A stretch of 64,000 bases of DNA from Streptomyces sp. NBC_00775 (GCF_036347135.1 NZ_CP108938.1:10230001-10294000), one strand, 5' to 3'. Counted from the stretch's first letter, positions 8,757 through 17,579 are shown. The notes: generated by a model not told the origin, from the sequence alone. Numbers and translations are program-made.

Positions 8757-9371
8757 TCAGGCGGCCACGGTGGCGAGGCGTTCAGCGACCTCGTCGGCGG
8801 TGGCGTGGCCGTAGGCCAGGGGAGTGACGGAGTGGCCGTCGACGGCCAGCAGGGTGGGGAAGCCGGTGACGCCCAGCGCGGCGGCGCGGCGGAAGTCGGC
8901 CTCGGCGGCCGCCCGTGTCTCGGGTGCTGAGAACGCGGCGAGTACGGCGTCGGAGTCCAGCCCGGCCGCCGCGGCCACCGTCCGGTACGTGACCGGGTCG
9001 GACAGGCTCAGGCCGTCGACGTAGAAGGCGTGCTGCAGGGCGACGGCGAGCTCGGCCGCGCGGGCCGGAGCCGCCTGGCGCAGGGCGGCGACGCCGCGGG
9101 CGGCAGCCTCGGAGTCCATCACGAACGAGCCGTCGGCGATCAGCCGCTCGTAGCCTTCGCCGAACTCGGCGCCGGTCAGCTCGGCGATCTTGGCATTGGC
9201 GCCCTGGACGTAGCCGAACTCACGGATCGGGACCCGGCGCGGTCCGGTGAACAGGCCGCCGGAGATTACGTGGACCGGCAGTTCGGGGTGGCGGGTGGTG
9301 ACCTCGCGCAGTGTTCCGGAGAATCCGTGCGACCAGCCGCAGTAGGCGTCGAAGACGTAGACAAGCTTCAT
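8757..9371 (-). CDS. DsbA-family thioredoxin-fold protein (CxxS active site)
   Basis: A 204-residue cytoplasmic DsbA-like protein of the HCCA-isomerase/FrnE branch. The start at 9371 (MKLVYVFDAYCGWSHG) has GAGG seven bases upstream. The thioredoxin site is CGWS, so the resolving Cys is a Ser; this argues against ordinary disulfide oxidase chemistry and for an isomerase-like or glutathione/mycothiol-type role. The cis-Pro region VTGFPTLLAVDG and an inserted all-helical domain are present. It is the first gene after the MarR regulator and its promoter carries a perfect palindrome. Confidence 0.8.
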   Translation of the reverse strand: MKLVYVFDAYCGWSHGFSGTLREVTTRHPELPVHVISGGLFTGPRRVPIREFGYVQGANAKIAELTGAEFGEGYERLIADGSFVMDSEAAARGVAALRQAAPARAAELAVALQHAFYVDGLSLSDPVTYRTVAAAAGLDSDAVLAAFSAPETRAAAEADFRRAAALGVTGFPTLLAVDGHSVTPLAYGHATADEVAERLATVAA

Positions 9372-9432
9372 TGATGACCTCGAAGGCGTGCCCTGCCCAC
9401 CGGGTGCGGGCATTCATCTGACAAAACAGTAA

Positions 9433-9444
9433 CTGACGCGTCAG
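9433..9444. promoter_or_regulatory. Perfect 12-bp palindrome, likely MarR operator
   Basis: CTGACGCGTCAG is a perfect inverted repeat in the 151-bp gap between the MarR gene and the DsbA-like gene, about 60 bases before the latter's start. A further GTCAGAT-like half-site lies close by. Position and symmetry suit a MarR dimer, so it probably controls the DsbA-MBL-SnoaL operon. Binding by the neighbouring regulator is inferred. Confidence 0.5.
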
Positions 9445-9522
9445 ATATTTCCTGGGCGGTGTGAGGTGGGACACACGGCTGGAGCAGTGGTCATTACATC
9501 AGGGCAGTCGCCGGTCCGCAGG

Positions 9523-10017
9523 TCAGGGCAGTCGGGGCAGCACGTCCCGGGCCGCGTGGCTGAGGATGCGGAGGTCCTCCGCGAACCGCTCGCGGTCCTC
9601 GGCGGGGAGCGGCTCCACGAAGTGCCGCTTGATGTTCGCCACGTGCACCTGAGAAGCGCGCACCACCGTCTCCTCACCCAGCGGAGTGAGTCGCACCAGC
9701 TTCGCGCGCCGGTCCTCGGGGGAGTCGGTGCGCGCCACGAGTCCCGCCGCCACCATGCGGTCCACCAGTCGGGTGGCGCCGCCCGTGGTCAGGACCTGTT
9801 CCTGGGCGATGGCCCGCATCGACATACCCGGTGCGCCCGCCCGCCCGAGGATCAGCAACACCTCGAACATCAAATGGCTGATCCCGCACTCCTCCTCCAG
9901 GGCCCGCCCGAGGATGTACTCCAGTCGGTTGGCCGCCCCCTGCAGCCGCCCGAACGCGAGGATCAGCTCGTGGTCGGCGGCCTCCTTCGCCGTACTGATG
10001 CCCGCCTGCTCGCTCAC
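9523..10017 (-). CDS. MarR-family transcriptional regulator
   Basis: A 164-residue winged-helix regulator. An N-terminal dimerisation helix precedes the HTH (GMSMRAIAQEQVLTTGGATRLVDRMVAAGLV) and the wing with the diagnostic DRRAKLVRLTPLGEE. The C-terminal helices complete the dimer interface. It is transcribed in the same direction as the DsbA-MBL-SnoaL genes and probably represses them through the palindrome at 9433-9444. The inducer is unknown, but these operons usually respond to phenolic compounds or electrophiles. Confidence 0.9.
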   Translation of the reverse strand: MSEQAGISTAKEAADHELILAFGRLQGAANRLEYILGRALEEECGISHLMFEVLLILGRAGAPGMSMRAIAQEQVLTTGGATRLVDRMVAAGLVARTDSPEDRRAKLVRLTPLGEETVVRASQVHVANIKRHFVEPLPAEDRERFAEDLRILSHAARDVLPRLP

Positions 10018-10060
10018 GGCCTCGCCGCCCCTTCTGCCGTCCCGGGTATCACCGTACCGA

Positions 10061-11020
10061 TCATGCCCGGGGCGGCAGGGTGCCTGGTGCGGAGAGAGGG
10101 GCGCCCCCCGCCCCAGGTCTATGCCCCTGGGTGCAGTCCCAGCCAGCCGGGCGTCGGGTCGCCCTTGACCTCGCCGAAGTAGAGGGCGAAGGTCTGCTTC
10201 CAGCGTTCAACCGCGGCGCGGTCGGCCATGAAGAGGGGCCTTCCAGCCATTCGACGTTCGGGTGTGAGCCGATGCCCACCACGACGTCGTCCGCCGGGAC
10301 GGCGGTCCCGTCCGCCAGGCCGACGCCGGTGACCTGGCCGTCGTACGAGAGGACCTCGCTGACCGTGGCCCCGGTGCGGAGGTCGACACCGTGGTCGAGG
10401 TGGGGCCGGGTCAGGGCCCGGCCCACGGCTTCGCCCACGGCGTGCGCCAGCGGTATGGGCGCCGGTTCGATCATCGTCACGTCGATGCCGAGCCTACGGG
10501 CCGCCGCGGCGGCCTCGGCGCCGATGAAACCTGCGCCGACGACGACCAGGCGCCGCCCGGGAGTCAGCCGTGTCTTGAGAACCGTCGCGTCCTCCAGGGT
10601 GCGCAGCACATGCACCCCGGAGACGCCCGTGCTGTCTGGAAGGCGCCGCGGCCGGACTCCGGTGGCGACGACCAGGGCGTCGTAGGGCTGGGGCTGGCCG
10701 TCCGAGAGGGTCACGGTGCGCTCGTCGCGGTCCACGCTGGTGGTCGAGGTGCCCAGCCGCAGGTCGATGTCCAGTGCGTCGATCTCCGCCGGTGGACGCA
10801 GCCTGAGCCGCTCGGGCTGCCATTCGCCTCTCAGGAACTGCTTGGACAGCGGGGGACGGTCGTACGGCAGATGCGGCTCGTCGCCGATGAAGGTGAGCGT
10901 TCCCCGGTAGCTCTGCCTGCGGAGTGCTTCGGCCGTGGCCAGGCCGCCGGCGGATGCGCCGACGATCACGACGCGGTCCGGGAGGCCGGCGGAACTCAGG
11001 GGGTTCGTGCTGGGGGTCAT
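10061..11020 (-). pseudogene. Ferredoxin reductase, C-terminally truncated
   Basis: An FAD/NAD-dependent reductase that would pass electrons from NAD(P)H to a ferredoxin for a P450. Present: FAD motif VVIVGASAGGLATAEALR, the PLSK motif (YDRPPLSKQFL), VATGVRPRRLP, the NAD(H) motif VVVGAGFIGAEAA, and the final Asp-containing strand up to VVVGIGSHPNVEWLEG. Family members are about 400-420 residues; here the native sequence ends near residue 262 (about 10241), and the open frame continues 57 more residues through an unrelated fragment. The C-terminal domain that caps the FAD is missing. Its ATG overlaps the ferredoxin stop (ATGA). Confidence 0.85.
10119..10238 (-). pseudogene. 3' fragment of a second ABC substrate-binding protein gene
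   Basis: The minus strand reads MADRAAVERWKQTFALYFGE and then ends in PTPGWLGLHPGA and a stop. This lines up residue by residue with the C-terminus of the binding protein at 6184-7188 (MEDRAEVERWRQTMNLYLGE, PTPGRLGLHP). Only about 38 codons survive. At about 10238 the DNA switches within a base or two to a ferredoxin reductase gene. It is a diverged paralogue, not a recent duplicate. Confidence 0.85.
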
Positions 11021-11219
11021 GACTCCACCAGCCGGATCGCGGCGGCCGGGCAGACCAGCGCCGACTCGCGGACGCTGTCGTGCAGTTCGGGTGCGGGGTC
11101 TCGTCGAGCAGGACGACCATGCCGTCGTCGTCCCGTTGGTCGAAGACCTCCGGGGCGAGCAGCGCGCACTGTCCGGAAGCGACGCACTTGGGGACGTCTA
11201 CTTCCACCTTCATGTTCAT
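11017..11219 (-). pseudogene. Small [3Fe-4S]/[4Fe-4S] ferredoxin with frameshift
   Basis: The start MNMKVEVDVPKCVASGQC is a P450-partner ferredoxin. After VVLLDETP the frame shifts by one base at about 11096-11099; in the adjacent frame the sequence resumes as PELHDSVRESALVCPAAAIR and ends in VES followed by TGA. The last cluster cysteine (CP motif) is in the second frame, so the protein as read lacks a complete iron-sulfur site. A sequencing error would mimic this. The good Shine-Dalgarno (GGAG) and the ATGA overlap with the reductase show that it was an operon gene. Confidence 0.8.
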
Positions 11220-11280
11220 GGGGGGTCTCCGCTTGGTTCGCCGAGTGGTGACGGGTTCGGGCCGGGTGGCGGCGGTTCGC

Positions 11281-11550
11281 TCACCAGGTCACCGGCAGTT
11301 CGCTGACTCCGTCGACGCCCGAGGTTTCTTTGAAGGAGAGGTCCTCCAAGGGCGCGTCGAGACGCAGTCCGGGCAGCCGTCGGAACAGCTCGGGCAGGAC
11401 GATCTGGAGTTCGGCGCGGGCCAGCGGCTGGCCGAGGCACTGGTGGATGCCCTACCCGAACGCGACGTGCTGACGTGCGTTGGTCCGGCCGAGGTCCAGG
11501 CGGTCGGGGTCGGTGAAGGTGAACCCGCGATCCAGCAGAGCGCCCCGAGC
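11281..11550 (-). pseudogene. Cytochrome P450 C-terminal remnant with in-frame stop in the heme loop
   Basis: Only the last 85-90 residues are recognisable: FTDPDRLDLGRTNARQHVAF, then FG-stop-GIHQCLGQPLARAELQIV, then the end SELPVTW and TGA at 11281. The signature FGxGxHxCLG holds a TAG codon in place of the second residue after FG, just before the heme-ligand Cys region. The I-helix, ExxR and N-terminal half are gone. With the adjacent ferredoxin and reductase it forms a dead P450 electron-transfer operon. Confidence 0.85.
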
Positions 11551-11824
11551 CGGACGGCGGCGCGCTCGCGCGGACGTGAAGTGATGGCCATATGGATCAT
11601 GACATCACCGGCACGCGAAGCGGTCGCCGTGGCCAGCCACCCGATCTCGGGTGGGGACAGCGCCCGTCACACCAGGCGCGTCCGGCGTCTTCCTCCGCCC
11701 TGTTCGACCTTTTCCGTCCCGTTCGACGGAACGGCGCCGGGCCCTGTCGATTCCGCGGGTGGCCGTTCGTTCAGACAGTGAGCCGCCGGTGCGGTGCCGG
11801 TGCGGAACGAGGGCTGTGGTGAGG

Positions 11825-12670
11825 ATGAACGAGGTACGGACGCTGCTCGGCGGACGGGGACTGGTCGAGTCGCCGCGCTGGCACGGTGACCGGTTGTACT
11901 TTTCCGACTGGACCGCCGGCGAGGTCGTCGCCGTCGATCCGGCGGCCGGTCACAGCGAGGTGATCGCGCGCGTGGCGTCGCTGCCGCTGTGCACCGCCTG
12001 GCTCCCCGACGGGCGGATGGTGATCGTCTCGTCGCCGGACGGGCGACTGCTGCGCCGGGAACCCGACGGCTCCCTGGCCACGTATGCGGACCTGGGCAGG
12101 CCGGGATGGAACGACATCGTGATCGACGGCCGCGGCAACACCTATGTCAACCGCGGCGACTTCAACCCGATGGCGGGGGAGGAGTTCAGGCCCGGCTCGG
12201 TCTCGCTGGTCACGCCGGACGGCTCGGTGCGCCAGGTGGCCGACGACATCGCGTTCCCCAACGGGATGGCGGTGACGCCGGCCAACTCCACGCTGATCGT
12301 CGCGGACTCCTACCGGCACAGCCTGGTGGCCTTCGACATCGGCGCGGACGGCGGGCTGTCCGGCCGGCGTGTCTGGGCCGACCTCGGCGAGGGCACGCCG
12401 GACGGCATTTGCGTCGACGCGCGGAACGCCGTCTGGTACGCCGACGTGCCGGGCCGGTGCTGCGTGCGCGTCGCCGAGGGCGGCGAGGTCCTGGACCGGA
12501 TCGATCTGGACCGTGGCGGCTTCGCCTGCGCGCTGGGCGGCCCCGACGGCACCACCTTGTTCATCGTGGCCGCCGAGTGGCGGGGGATGACGGAGTCCGA
12601 GATGGTCACGCCCGGATCCGGCCAGGTGCTGGCAACGGAAGTCGAGGTCCCGGGTGCGGGCCGGCCGTGA
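11825..12670 (+). CDS. SMP-30/gluconolactonase-family sugar lactone hydrolase
   Basis: A 281-residue six-bladed beta-propeller. The metal-site Glu lies in GLVESPRWHGDRLYFSD; WNDIVIDGRGNTYVN carries the conserved Asn/Asp; FPNGMAVTP the conserved Asn; and GTPDGICVDARNAVWYAD the catalytic Asp. The enzymes hydrolyse sugar or aromatic lactones with Ca or Zn. GTG codons at 11816 and 11819 are alternative starts; ATG 11825 follows GAGGG at a workable distance. No sugar-catabolic genes flank it, so the lactone is unknown; the surrounding ring-catabolism remnants make an aromatic or terpenoid lactone possible. Confidence 0.85.
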   Translation: MNEVRTLLGGRGLVESPRWHGDRLYFSDWTAGEVVAVDPAAGHSEVIARVASLPLCTAWLPDGRMVIVSSPDGRLLRREPDGSLATYADLGRPGWNDIVIDGRGNTYVNRGDFNPMAGEEFRPGSVSLVTPDGSVRQVADDIAFPNGMAVTPANSTLIVADSYRHSLVAFDIGADGGLSGRRVWADLGEGTPDGICVDARNAVWYADVPGRCCVRVAEGGEVLDRIDLDRGGFACALGGPDGTTLFIVAAEWRGMTESEMVTPGSGQVLATEVEVPGAGRP

Positions 12671-12718
12671 GACCGTCGGGCGTCGCGGCGGGCGGACGTA
12701 CCTCCGCAACCGCCTCGC

Positions 12719-13315
12719 TCACACGGGGGGACGTACCTCCAGGACCACCGCAGTGCCGCCCACGGACCGGTCCTCGTACAAGTCGATCCGCTGGCCGGGC
12801 TCAACATGCCGCCACCCGGAGGGAACGAGGGGTACGAGCCGCACCAGCGCCCGCCCGCCGGGCTCCAGGAAGGGCTTCTGCTCGACCCAGAGTGCCGCGA
12901 TGTTGACGGACAGTTCACCCGCGGGGGTTCTGTGGCCGATGTCCCACATCGGCCGCAACGCACCCGCTCCGCCGATGGGCGTCGTCCGTCGGCTCTCCCC
13001 GGCCGGACGGAGTGTCAAGTCCGCCCGGATCACGCCTTGACGGATCTCGTGGCAGCGCCAGTGGCACCAGGCCGCGCTCCGCTCCATCCGCAACTGCTCG
13101 GCGGCTCCGGCGAGCGTCTCCCAGAAGCTCAGCGGCAGGGGACCGGCGTCGCCGAGCTGCTCCAGCAGGCCGAGGGCGATCTCCCACTCGTCGGCGACGA
13201 GGTGGTCCCAGACGTCGCGCACCGTGAGGTCGTTCTCGGTGGCGGTCTCCTCGGGCACCAAGAGGGAAGCCGCTTCGAGCAGTTCGGTCACGTCCATGCG
13301 CCGATTCTCGGACAT
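12719..13315 (-). CDS. Conserved hypothetical protein
   Basis: A 198-residue soluble protein I do not recognise by name. Residues 1-95 are helical (DVTELLEAASLLVPEE, then DEWEIALGLLEQLGDAGPLPLSFWETLA) with WCHWRCHEIR. The C-terminal 90 residues (MWDIGHRTPAGELSVNIAAL, then ALVRLVPLVPSGWRHVEPGQ) look like a beta-barrel similar in pattern to an EF-Tu middle domain; that similarity is only my impression. It converges on the SMP-30 gene with 48 bases between them and diverges from the M4 protease. Confidence 0.6.
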   Translation of the reverse strand: MSENRRMDVTELLEAASLLVPEETATENDLTVRDVWDHLVADEWEIALGLLEQLGDAGPLPLSFWETLAGAAEQLRMERSAAWCHWRCHEIRQGVIRADLTLRPAGESRRTTPIGGAGALRPMWDIGHRTPAGELSVNIAALWVEQKPFLEPGGRALVRLVPLVPSGWRHVEPGQRIDLYEDRSVGGTAVVLEVRPPV

Positions 13316-13563
13316 CGCGTCCGCGAGGGTGCAGCGGCGGGGTGCTCCAACGCGGAGTAGGGATAACCCTTGATTACCCCCAAGTAGGTGTCATGCATCG
13401 GTCAACGATGCAATCCTTCCCCCACCTGTCGCGCGGGTCGCACACGGCCTGCCCCACGGTCTCGTTCCCGCACGCCCCTGCTCAGCTCGTCCCGGACAGC
13501 ACACCCGTCTGCCCGGGTCTGTCACCGGCCGCCCCACATGTGGCCGTCGCAGAAGGAGTACGA

Positions 13564-15951
13564 GTGAGACGTATCCCCCGTCAGGCGACCGCGGCCGGAG
13601 CCCTCGTGGCCACCGCCGCATTCCTGGCCGTCGGCATACAGGCGGTCCCGGCGGCCGCCAAGCCCGCCCCCCACGCAAGTCCCCTCAAGGCAGGCGCACT
13701 TCAGGCCAAGCTCTCCCCCGCACAGCGCACCGCGCTCATCAGGACCGCGACGGCGAAGACGGCTACGACCGCCGGCTCGCTCGGCCTCGGGGCCAAGGAG
13801 AAGCTGGTCGTCAAGGACGTCGTCAAGGACGCCGACGGCACCCTCCACACCCGCTACGAGCGCACCTACGCCGGCCTTCCGGTCCTCGGCGGTGACCTCG
13901 TCGTCCACACCCCGGCCTCCGGCACCGGCACGCTCGGCACGACCTTCAACAACAAGCACACCATCAAGGTCGCCTCCACCACCCCGAAGCTCGCCGCGGC
14001 CACCGCCCAGGGCAAGGCGCTCAAGGCCGCCAAGGCGCTCGACGCGGTCAAGCCCGCCGCCGAGAAGGCGCGCAAGGTGATCTGGGCCGGCACCGGCACC
14101 CCTGTCCTGGCCTGGGAGACCGTGGTCACCGGCCTCCAGGACGACGGCACCCCGAGCAAGCTGCACGTCATCACCGACGCCGCGACCGGGGCGAAGCTCT
14201 CCCAGTTCCAGGGCGTCGAGACCGGTACGGGCAACAGCCAGTACAGCGGCACCGTCAGCATCAACACCACGCTGTCCGGCTCGACGTACCAGCTGTACGA
14301 CACCACGCGCGGCGGCCACAAGACGTACAGCCTCAGCAACGGCACGTCCGGCACCGGCACGCTGATGACCGACGCCGACGACACATGGGGCACCGGCTCC
14401 GGCTCCAACACCCAGACCGCCGGTGTCGACGCCCACTTCGGCGCCCAGACGACCTGGGACTTCTACAAGAACACCTTCGGCAGAAGCGGCATCAAGAACG
14501 ACGGTGTCGCCGCCTACTCCCGCGTCCACTACAGCACCGCGTACGTCAACGCGTTCTGGGACGACGACTGCTTCTGCATGACCTACGGCGACGGCTCGGG
14601 CAGCACCCACGCCCTCACCTCGCTCGACGTCGCCGGCCACGAGATGAGCCACGGCGTCACCTCCAACACCGCGGGTCTGGACTACACCGGTGAGTCCGGC
14701 GGCCTCAACGAGGCGACCTCCGACATCTTCGGCACCGGCGTGGAGTTCTACGCCAACAACAGCAGCGACGTCGGCGACTACCTCATCGGCGAGAAGATCG
14801 ACATCAACGGCGACGGCACGCCGCTGCGTTACATGGACGAGCCCAGCAAGGACGGCGGCTCCGCCGACAGCTGGTACTCCGGAGTCGGCAACCTGGACGT
14901 CCACTACTCCTCGGGCCCGGCGAACCACATGTTCTACCTGCTCTCCGAGGGCAGCGGTACCAAGACCATCAACGGCGTCACCTACGACTCGCCGACCTCC
15001 GACGGTGTCGCCGTCGCGGGCATCGGCCGGGCCGCGGCGCTGCAGATCTGGTACAAGGCGCTGACGACGTACATGACGTCCAGCACCAACTACGCGGGCG
15101 CCCGCACCGCCGCGCTGAACGCCGCCGCGGCGCTGTACGGCACCAGCTCCACCCAGTACGCCGGGGTCGGGAACGCCTTCGCCGGTATCAACGTCGGCAG
15201 CCACATCACCGTGCCGACCACGGGTGTCACGGTCACCAACCCGGGCAGCCAGTCCTCCACCGTCGGCACCGCCGTCAGCCTGCAGATCTCGGCCAGCAGC
15301 ACCAACAGCGGCTCGCTGACGTACGCCGCGACCGGACTGCCGACCGGCCTGTCGATCAGCAGCTCGACCGGCGCCATCACCGGCACTCCGACGACGGCGG
15401 GCACGTACAGCACGACCGTCACGGTCACCGACAGCACCGGCGCGACCGGCACGGCGTCGTTCACCTGGACCGTCAGTTCCTCCGGTGGCGGCGGCACGTG
15501 CACCTCGGCGCAGCTGCTCGGCAACCCCGGCTTCGAGTCCGGCAACACGACCTGGACCGCGACGAGTGGTGTCATCACCAGCTCCAGCAGCCAGGCGGCC
15601 CACGCCGGTTCGTACAAGGCCTGGCTGGACGGCTACGGCTCGACGCACACCGACACGCTCTCCCAGTCGGTGACCATCCCCTCCGGCTGCAAGGCCAGCT
15701 TCACCTTCTACCTGCACATCGACAGTGCGGAGACCACGACCAGCACCCAGTACGACAAGCTGACGGTCACCGCGGGGTCGACGACTCTGGCGACGTACTC
15801 CAACCTCAACAAGGCCACCGGGTACACCCAGAAGACGTTCGACCTGTCCTCCTACGCCGGTACCACCGTCGCGCTGAAGTTCAGCGGCGTCGAGGACTCC
15901 TCGCTCCAGACCAGCTTCGTCGTCGACGACACCGCCGTCACGACCAGCTGA
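13564..15951 (+). CDS. Secreted M4-family (thermolysin-like) zinc metalloprotease
   Basis: A 795-residue preproenzyme. The GTG at 13564 has AAGGAG seven bases upstream and is followed by a Sec signal (RRIPRQATAAGALVATAAFLAVGIQAVPAAA). A FTP/PepSY propeptide follows, then the M4 catalytic domain with HEMSH at residues 359-363 and the third zinc ligand Glu at about 383 (GGLNEATSD), plus GPANHMFY. A putative-Ig (He_PIG) domain follows at about residues 555-635, and a final beta-sandwich (LGNPGFESGNTTW, DTLSQSVTIP) acts as a substrate-binding or P-type domain. It is probably an extracellular nutrient protease. A strong terminator lies 31 bases after the stop. Confidence 0.95.
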   Translation: MRRIPRQATAAGALVATAAFLAVGIQAVPAAAKPAPHASPLKAGALQAKLSPAQRTALIRTATAKTATTAGSLGLGAKEKLVVKDVVKDADGTLHTRYERTYAGLPVLGGDLVVHTPASGTGTLGTTFNNKHTIKVASTTPKLAAATAQGKALKAAKALDAVKPAAEKARKVIWAGTGTPVLAWETVVTGLQDDGTPSKLHVITDAATGAKLSQFQGVETGTGNSQYSGTVSINTTLSGSTYQLYDTTRGGHKTYSLSNGTSGTGTLMTDADDTWGTGSGSNTQTAGVDAHFGAQTTWDFYKNTFGRSGIKNDGVAAYSRVHYSTAYVNAFWDDDCFCMTYGDGSGSTHALTSLDVAGHEMSHGVTSNTAGLDYTGESGGLNEATSDIFGTGVEFYANNSSDVGDYLIGEKIDINGDGTPLRYMDEPSKDGGSADSWYSGVGNLDVHYSSGPANHMFYLLSEGSGTKTINGVTYDSPTSDGVAVAGIGRAAALQIWYKALTTYMTSSTNYAGARTAALNAAAALYGTSSTQYAGVGNAFAGINVGSHITVPTTGVTVTNPGSQSSTVGTAVSLQISASSTNSGSLTYAATGLPTGLSISSSTGAITGTPTTAGTYSTTVTVTDSTGATGTASFTWTVSSSGGGGTCTSAQLLGNPGFESGNTTWTATSGVITSSSSQAAHAGSYKAWLDGYGSTHTDTLSQSVTIPSGCKASFTFYLHIDSAETTTSTQYDKLTVTAGSTTLATYSNLNKATGYTQKTFDLSSYAGTTVALKFSGVEDSSLQTSFVVDDTAVTTS

Positions 15952-15982
15952 CCGGCACCACCTGATCCCTTCCGAACCGGCC

Positions 15983-16018
15983 GTGGCCCGGGGCGTCCGC
16001 GAGGACGCCCCGGGCCAC
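15983..16018. terminator. Bidirectional hairpin terminator
   Basis: A perfect 16-bp stem (GTGGCCCGGGGCGTCC and its complement) with loop GCGA sits between two convergent genes, the M4 protease and the DHFR-fold reductase. There is no U-tract, as is usual in Streptomyces. Confidence 0.85.
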
Positions 16019-16026
16019 GCTGACTG

Positions 16027-16584
16027 TTATCGCGTCGGCCGCGCGTATCGGGCGAGGACGGCGGCGCCCGCCCGCTCGGCCGACAGGCACTCCAGGTATG
16101 CGGGCGGACCGCCGGCAGGGAAGAGCCGGTCGCCGGTGCCGAGGACCGTGGGGAAGGTCAGGAGCCGGAACTCGTCGATCAGGTCCGCGGCCATCAGCGC
16201 GCGTACCACGCTCAGGCTGCCGGTGACGATCACATCGCGTTGTTCGTGCTTGACGGCGTCGACGAGGTCGTGGTCGAGGACCCGGGAGTTCGCCCATGCC
16301 GATGTGCTGGTCAGCGTGCGGGTGGCGACCAGTTTCGGCGCGGCGTTCATCCGCGCCGAGAACGCGTCGTCGCGTCCCGGCCAGATCCGGGAGAACAGCT
16401 GCCAGGTCGTACGGCCCAGCAGCAGGACCCCGGTGTCCAGCGTGCTCCCGAGCCGGAACTTGTCCCCTGCGGCCGTCTCGGGACCGTGCCGGAACGCCCA
16501 GCCTCCGGTCGCTGTGCCCCCGGACCCGTCCGGGTCGGACACGATTCCGTCCAGGGTGATGAACTGAATGACGATGACGCTCAT
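16027..16584 (-). CDS. Dihydrofolate reductase-fold (RibD C-terminal-like) reductase
   Basis: A 185-residue NADPH-binding reductase-like protein: MSVIVIQFITLDGIVSDPD at the start, LLLGRTTWQLFSRIWPGRDD, VIVTGSLSVVRALM for the nucleotide site and LLTFPTVLGTGDRLFP. These proteins share the fold of bacterial DHFR and RibD but rarely act on folate. It follows the ECF sigma gene by 56 bases on the same strand and may be co-transcribed with it. Confidence 0.85.
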   Translation of the reverse strand: MSVIVIQFITLDGIVSDPDGSGGTATGGWAFRHGPETAAGDKFRLGSTLDTGVLLLGRTTWQLFSRIWPGRDDAFSARMNAAPKLVATRTLTSTSAWANSRVLDHDLVDAVKHEQRDVIVTGSLSVVRALMAADLIDEFRLLTFPTVLGTGDRLFPAGGPPAYLECLSAERAGAAVLARYARPTR

Positions 16585-16640
16585 GGTGAATGTCCCTTCG
16601 GTCGATGCTCACCTGTACATACCGGCGGCATCGGCCGAAC

Positions 16641-17579
16641 TCATCGCGCCCGGCGCGACTTGTCGGAGGAGATCCCCGGGGGCAGGTCGAATGCCTGGAA
16701 CACGTGTGGATCGGCGAACACGACGTTGTGTGCGACCCGGCCGCCGGTGATCGTGAGGACCTGGAGCGTGTGCAGCCGATGACCGCCGCCCGGTTCCGGC
16801 GCGTACGCGGCGAGCGCGGGCTGGCCGTTGGCGGCCAGGCGCCGCATGTGCCAGCCCGTCCCGCGCAGGTCGAACACGCGGCGCATGAACAGGCCGTAGT
16901 CGTGACGGCCCCGGTACCACAGCGGGACCGGCGGCATTTCCAGGATGGCGTCGTCGGTGAGGAGCCGCACGAGCGCGGGGACGTCGGCCGCCTCGAACGC
17001 CCGCAGGTACCGCTGGACCACCGCGCGTACCTCGGGATCGTCCGGCTCCGCGACCTCGTCCGCCTCACCCACCTCCACGAGGGCGGCGCGGGCCCGCTGC
17101 AGCGCGCTGTTGACGGCCGGGACCGTGGTTCCCAGCTGCGTGGCCACCTCGGCGGCGGTGAACTCCAGCACCTCGCGGAGCACGAGCACGGCCCGCTGCC
17201 GAGGCGGCAGGACCTGCACCGCCGCGACCCACGCGAGCCGTAGGTCGGCCCGTGCCTCTGTGCCGAACCGCGTGTCGGGGAACGGCTGCAGCCAAGGGAT
17301 GTCGTACGCCGGTGTGAGCGGGGCCCCGGGATCGTCGCTCGGGGCGCCCAGCCCGGACGGCAACGGACGCCGCGCGCGCCCCTCCAACGCGGTCAGGCAC
17401 ACGTTGGTGGCGATGCGGTACAGCCAGGTCCGCGGGGACGCCCGCGTACCGTCGTACCGGTCGCGGGCCTTCCACGCGCGCAGCAACGTCTCCTGCGCCA
17501 GGTCCTCGGCTTCGTGGAACGATCCCAGCATCCGATAGCAGTACGTGACCAGTTCACCGCGGTACGGTTCGAAGTCCAT
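16641..17579 (-). CDS. ECF sigma factor with C-terminal SnoaL-like domain
   Basis: A 312-residue RNA polymerase sigma factor. Region 2 (ELVTYCYRMLGSFHEAEDLAQETLLRAWKA) and region 4 (VLPPRQRAVLVLREVLEFTAAEVATQLGTT) are clear. The residues after about 190 form a SnoaL/NTF2-type domain (LRAFEAADVPALVRLLTDDAILEMPP). In ECF groups of this kind the domain replaces a separate anti-sigma factor and adjusts activity. The ATG at 17579 is seven bases after the upstream Sua5/YciO-like gene. The DHFR-fold gene downstream is a candidate target or partner. Confidence 0.88.
   Translation of the reverse strand: MDFEPYRGELVTYCYRMLGSFHEAEDLAQETLLRAWKARDRYDGTRASPRTWLYRIATNVCLTALEGRARRPLPSGLGAPSDDPGAPLTPAYDIPWLQPFPDTRFGTEARADLRLAWVAAVQVLPPRQRAVLVLREVLEFTAAEVATQLGTTVPAVNSALQRARAALVEVGEADEVAEPDDPEVRAVVQRYLRAFEAADVPALVRLLTDDAILEMPPVPLWYRGRHDYGLFMRRVFDLRGTGWHMRRLAANGQPALAAYAPEPGGGHRLHTLQVLTITGGRVAHNVVFADPHVFQAFDLPPGISSDKSRRAR

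Noticed and set aside
13522..15717. Frame of 731 codons opposite the M4 protease
   Set aside because: Val/Gly/Ala/Arg-only composition; the protease on the other strand is unambiguous.
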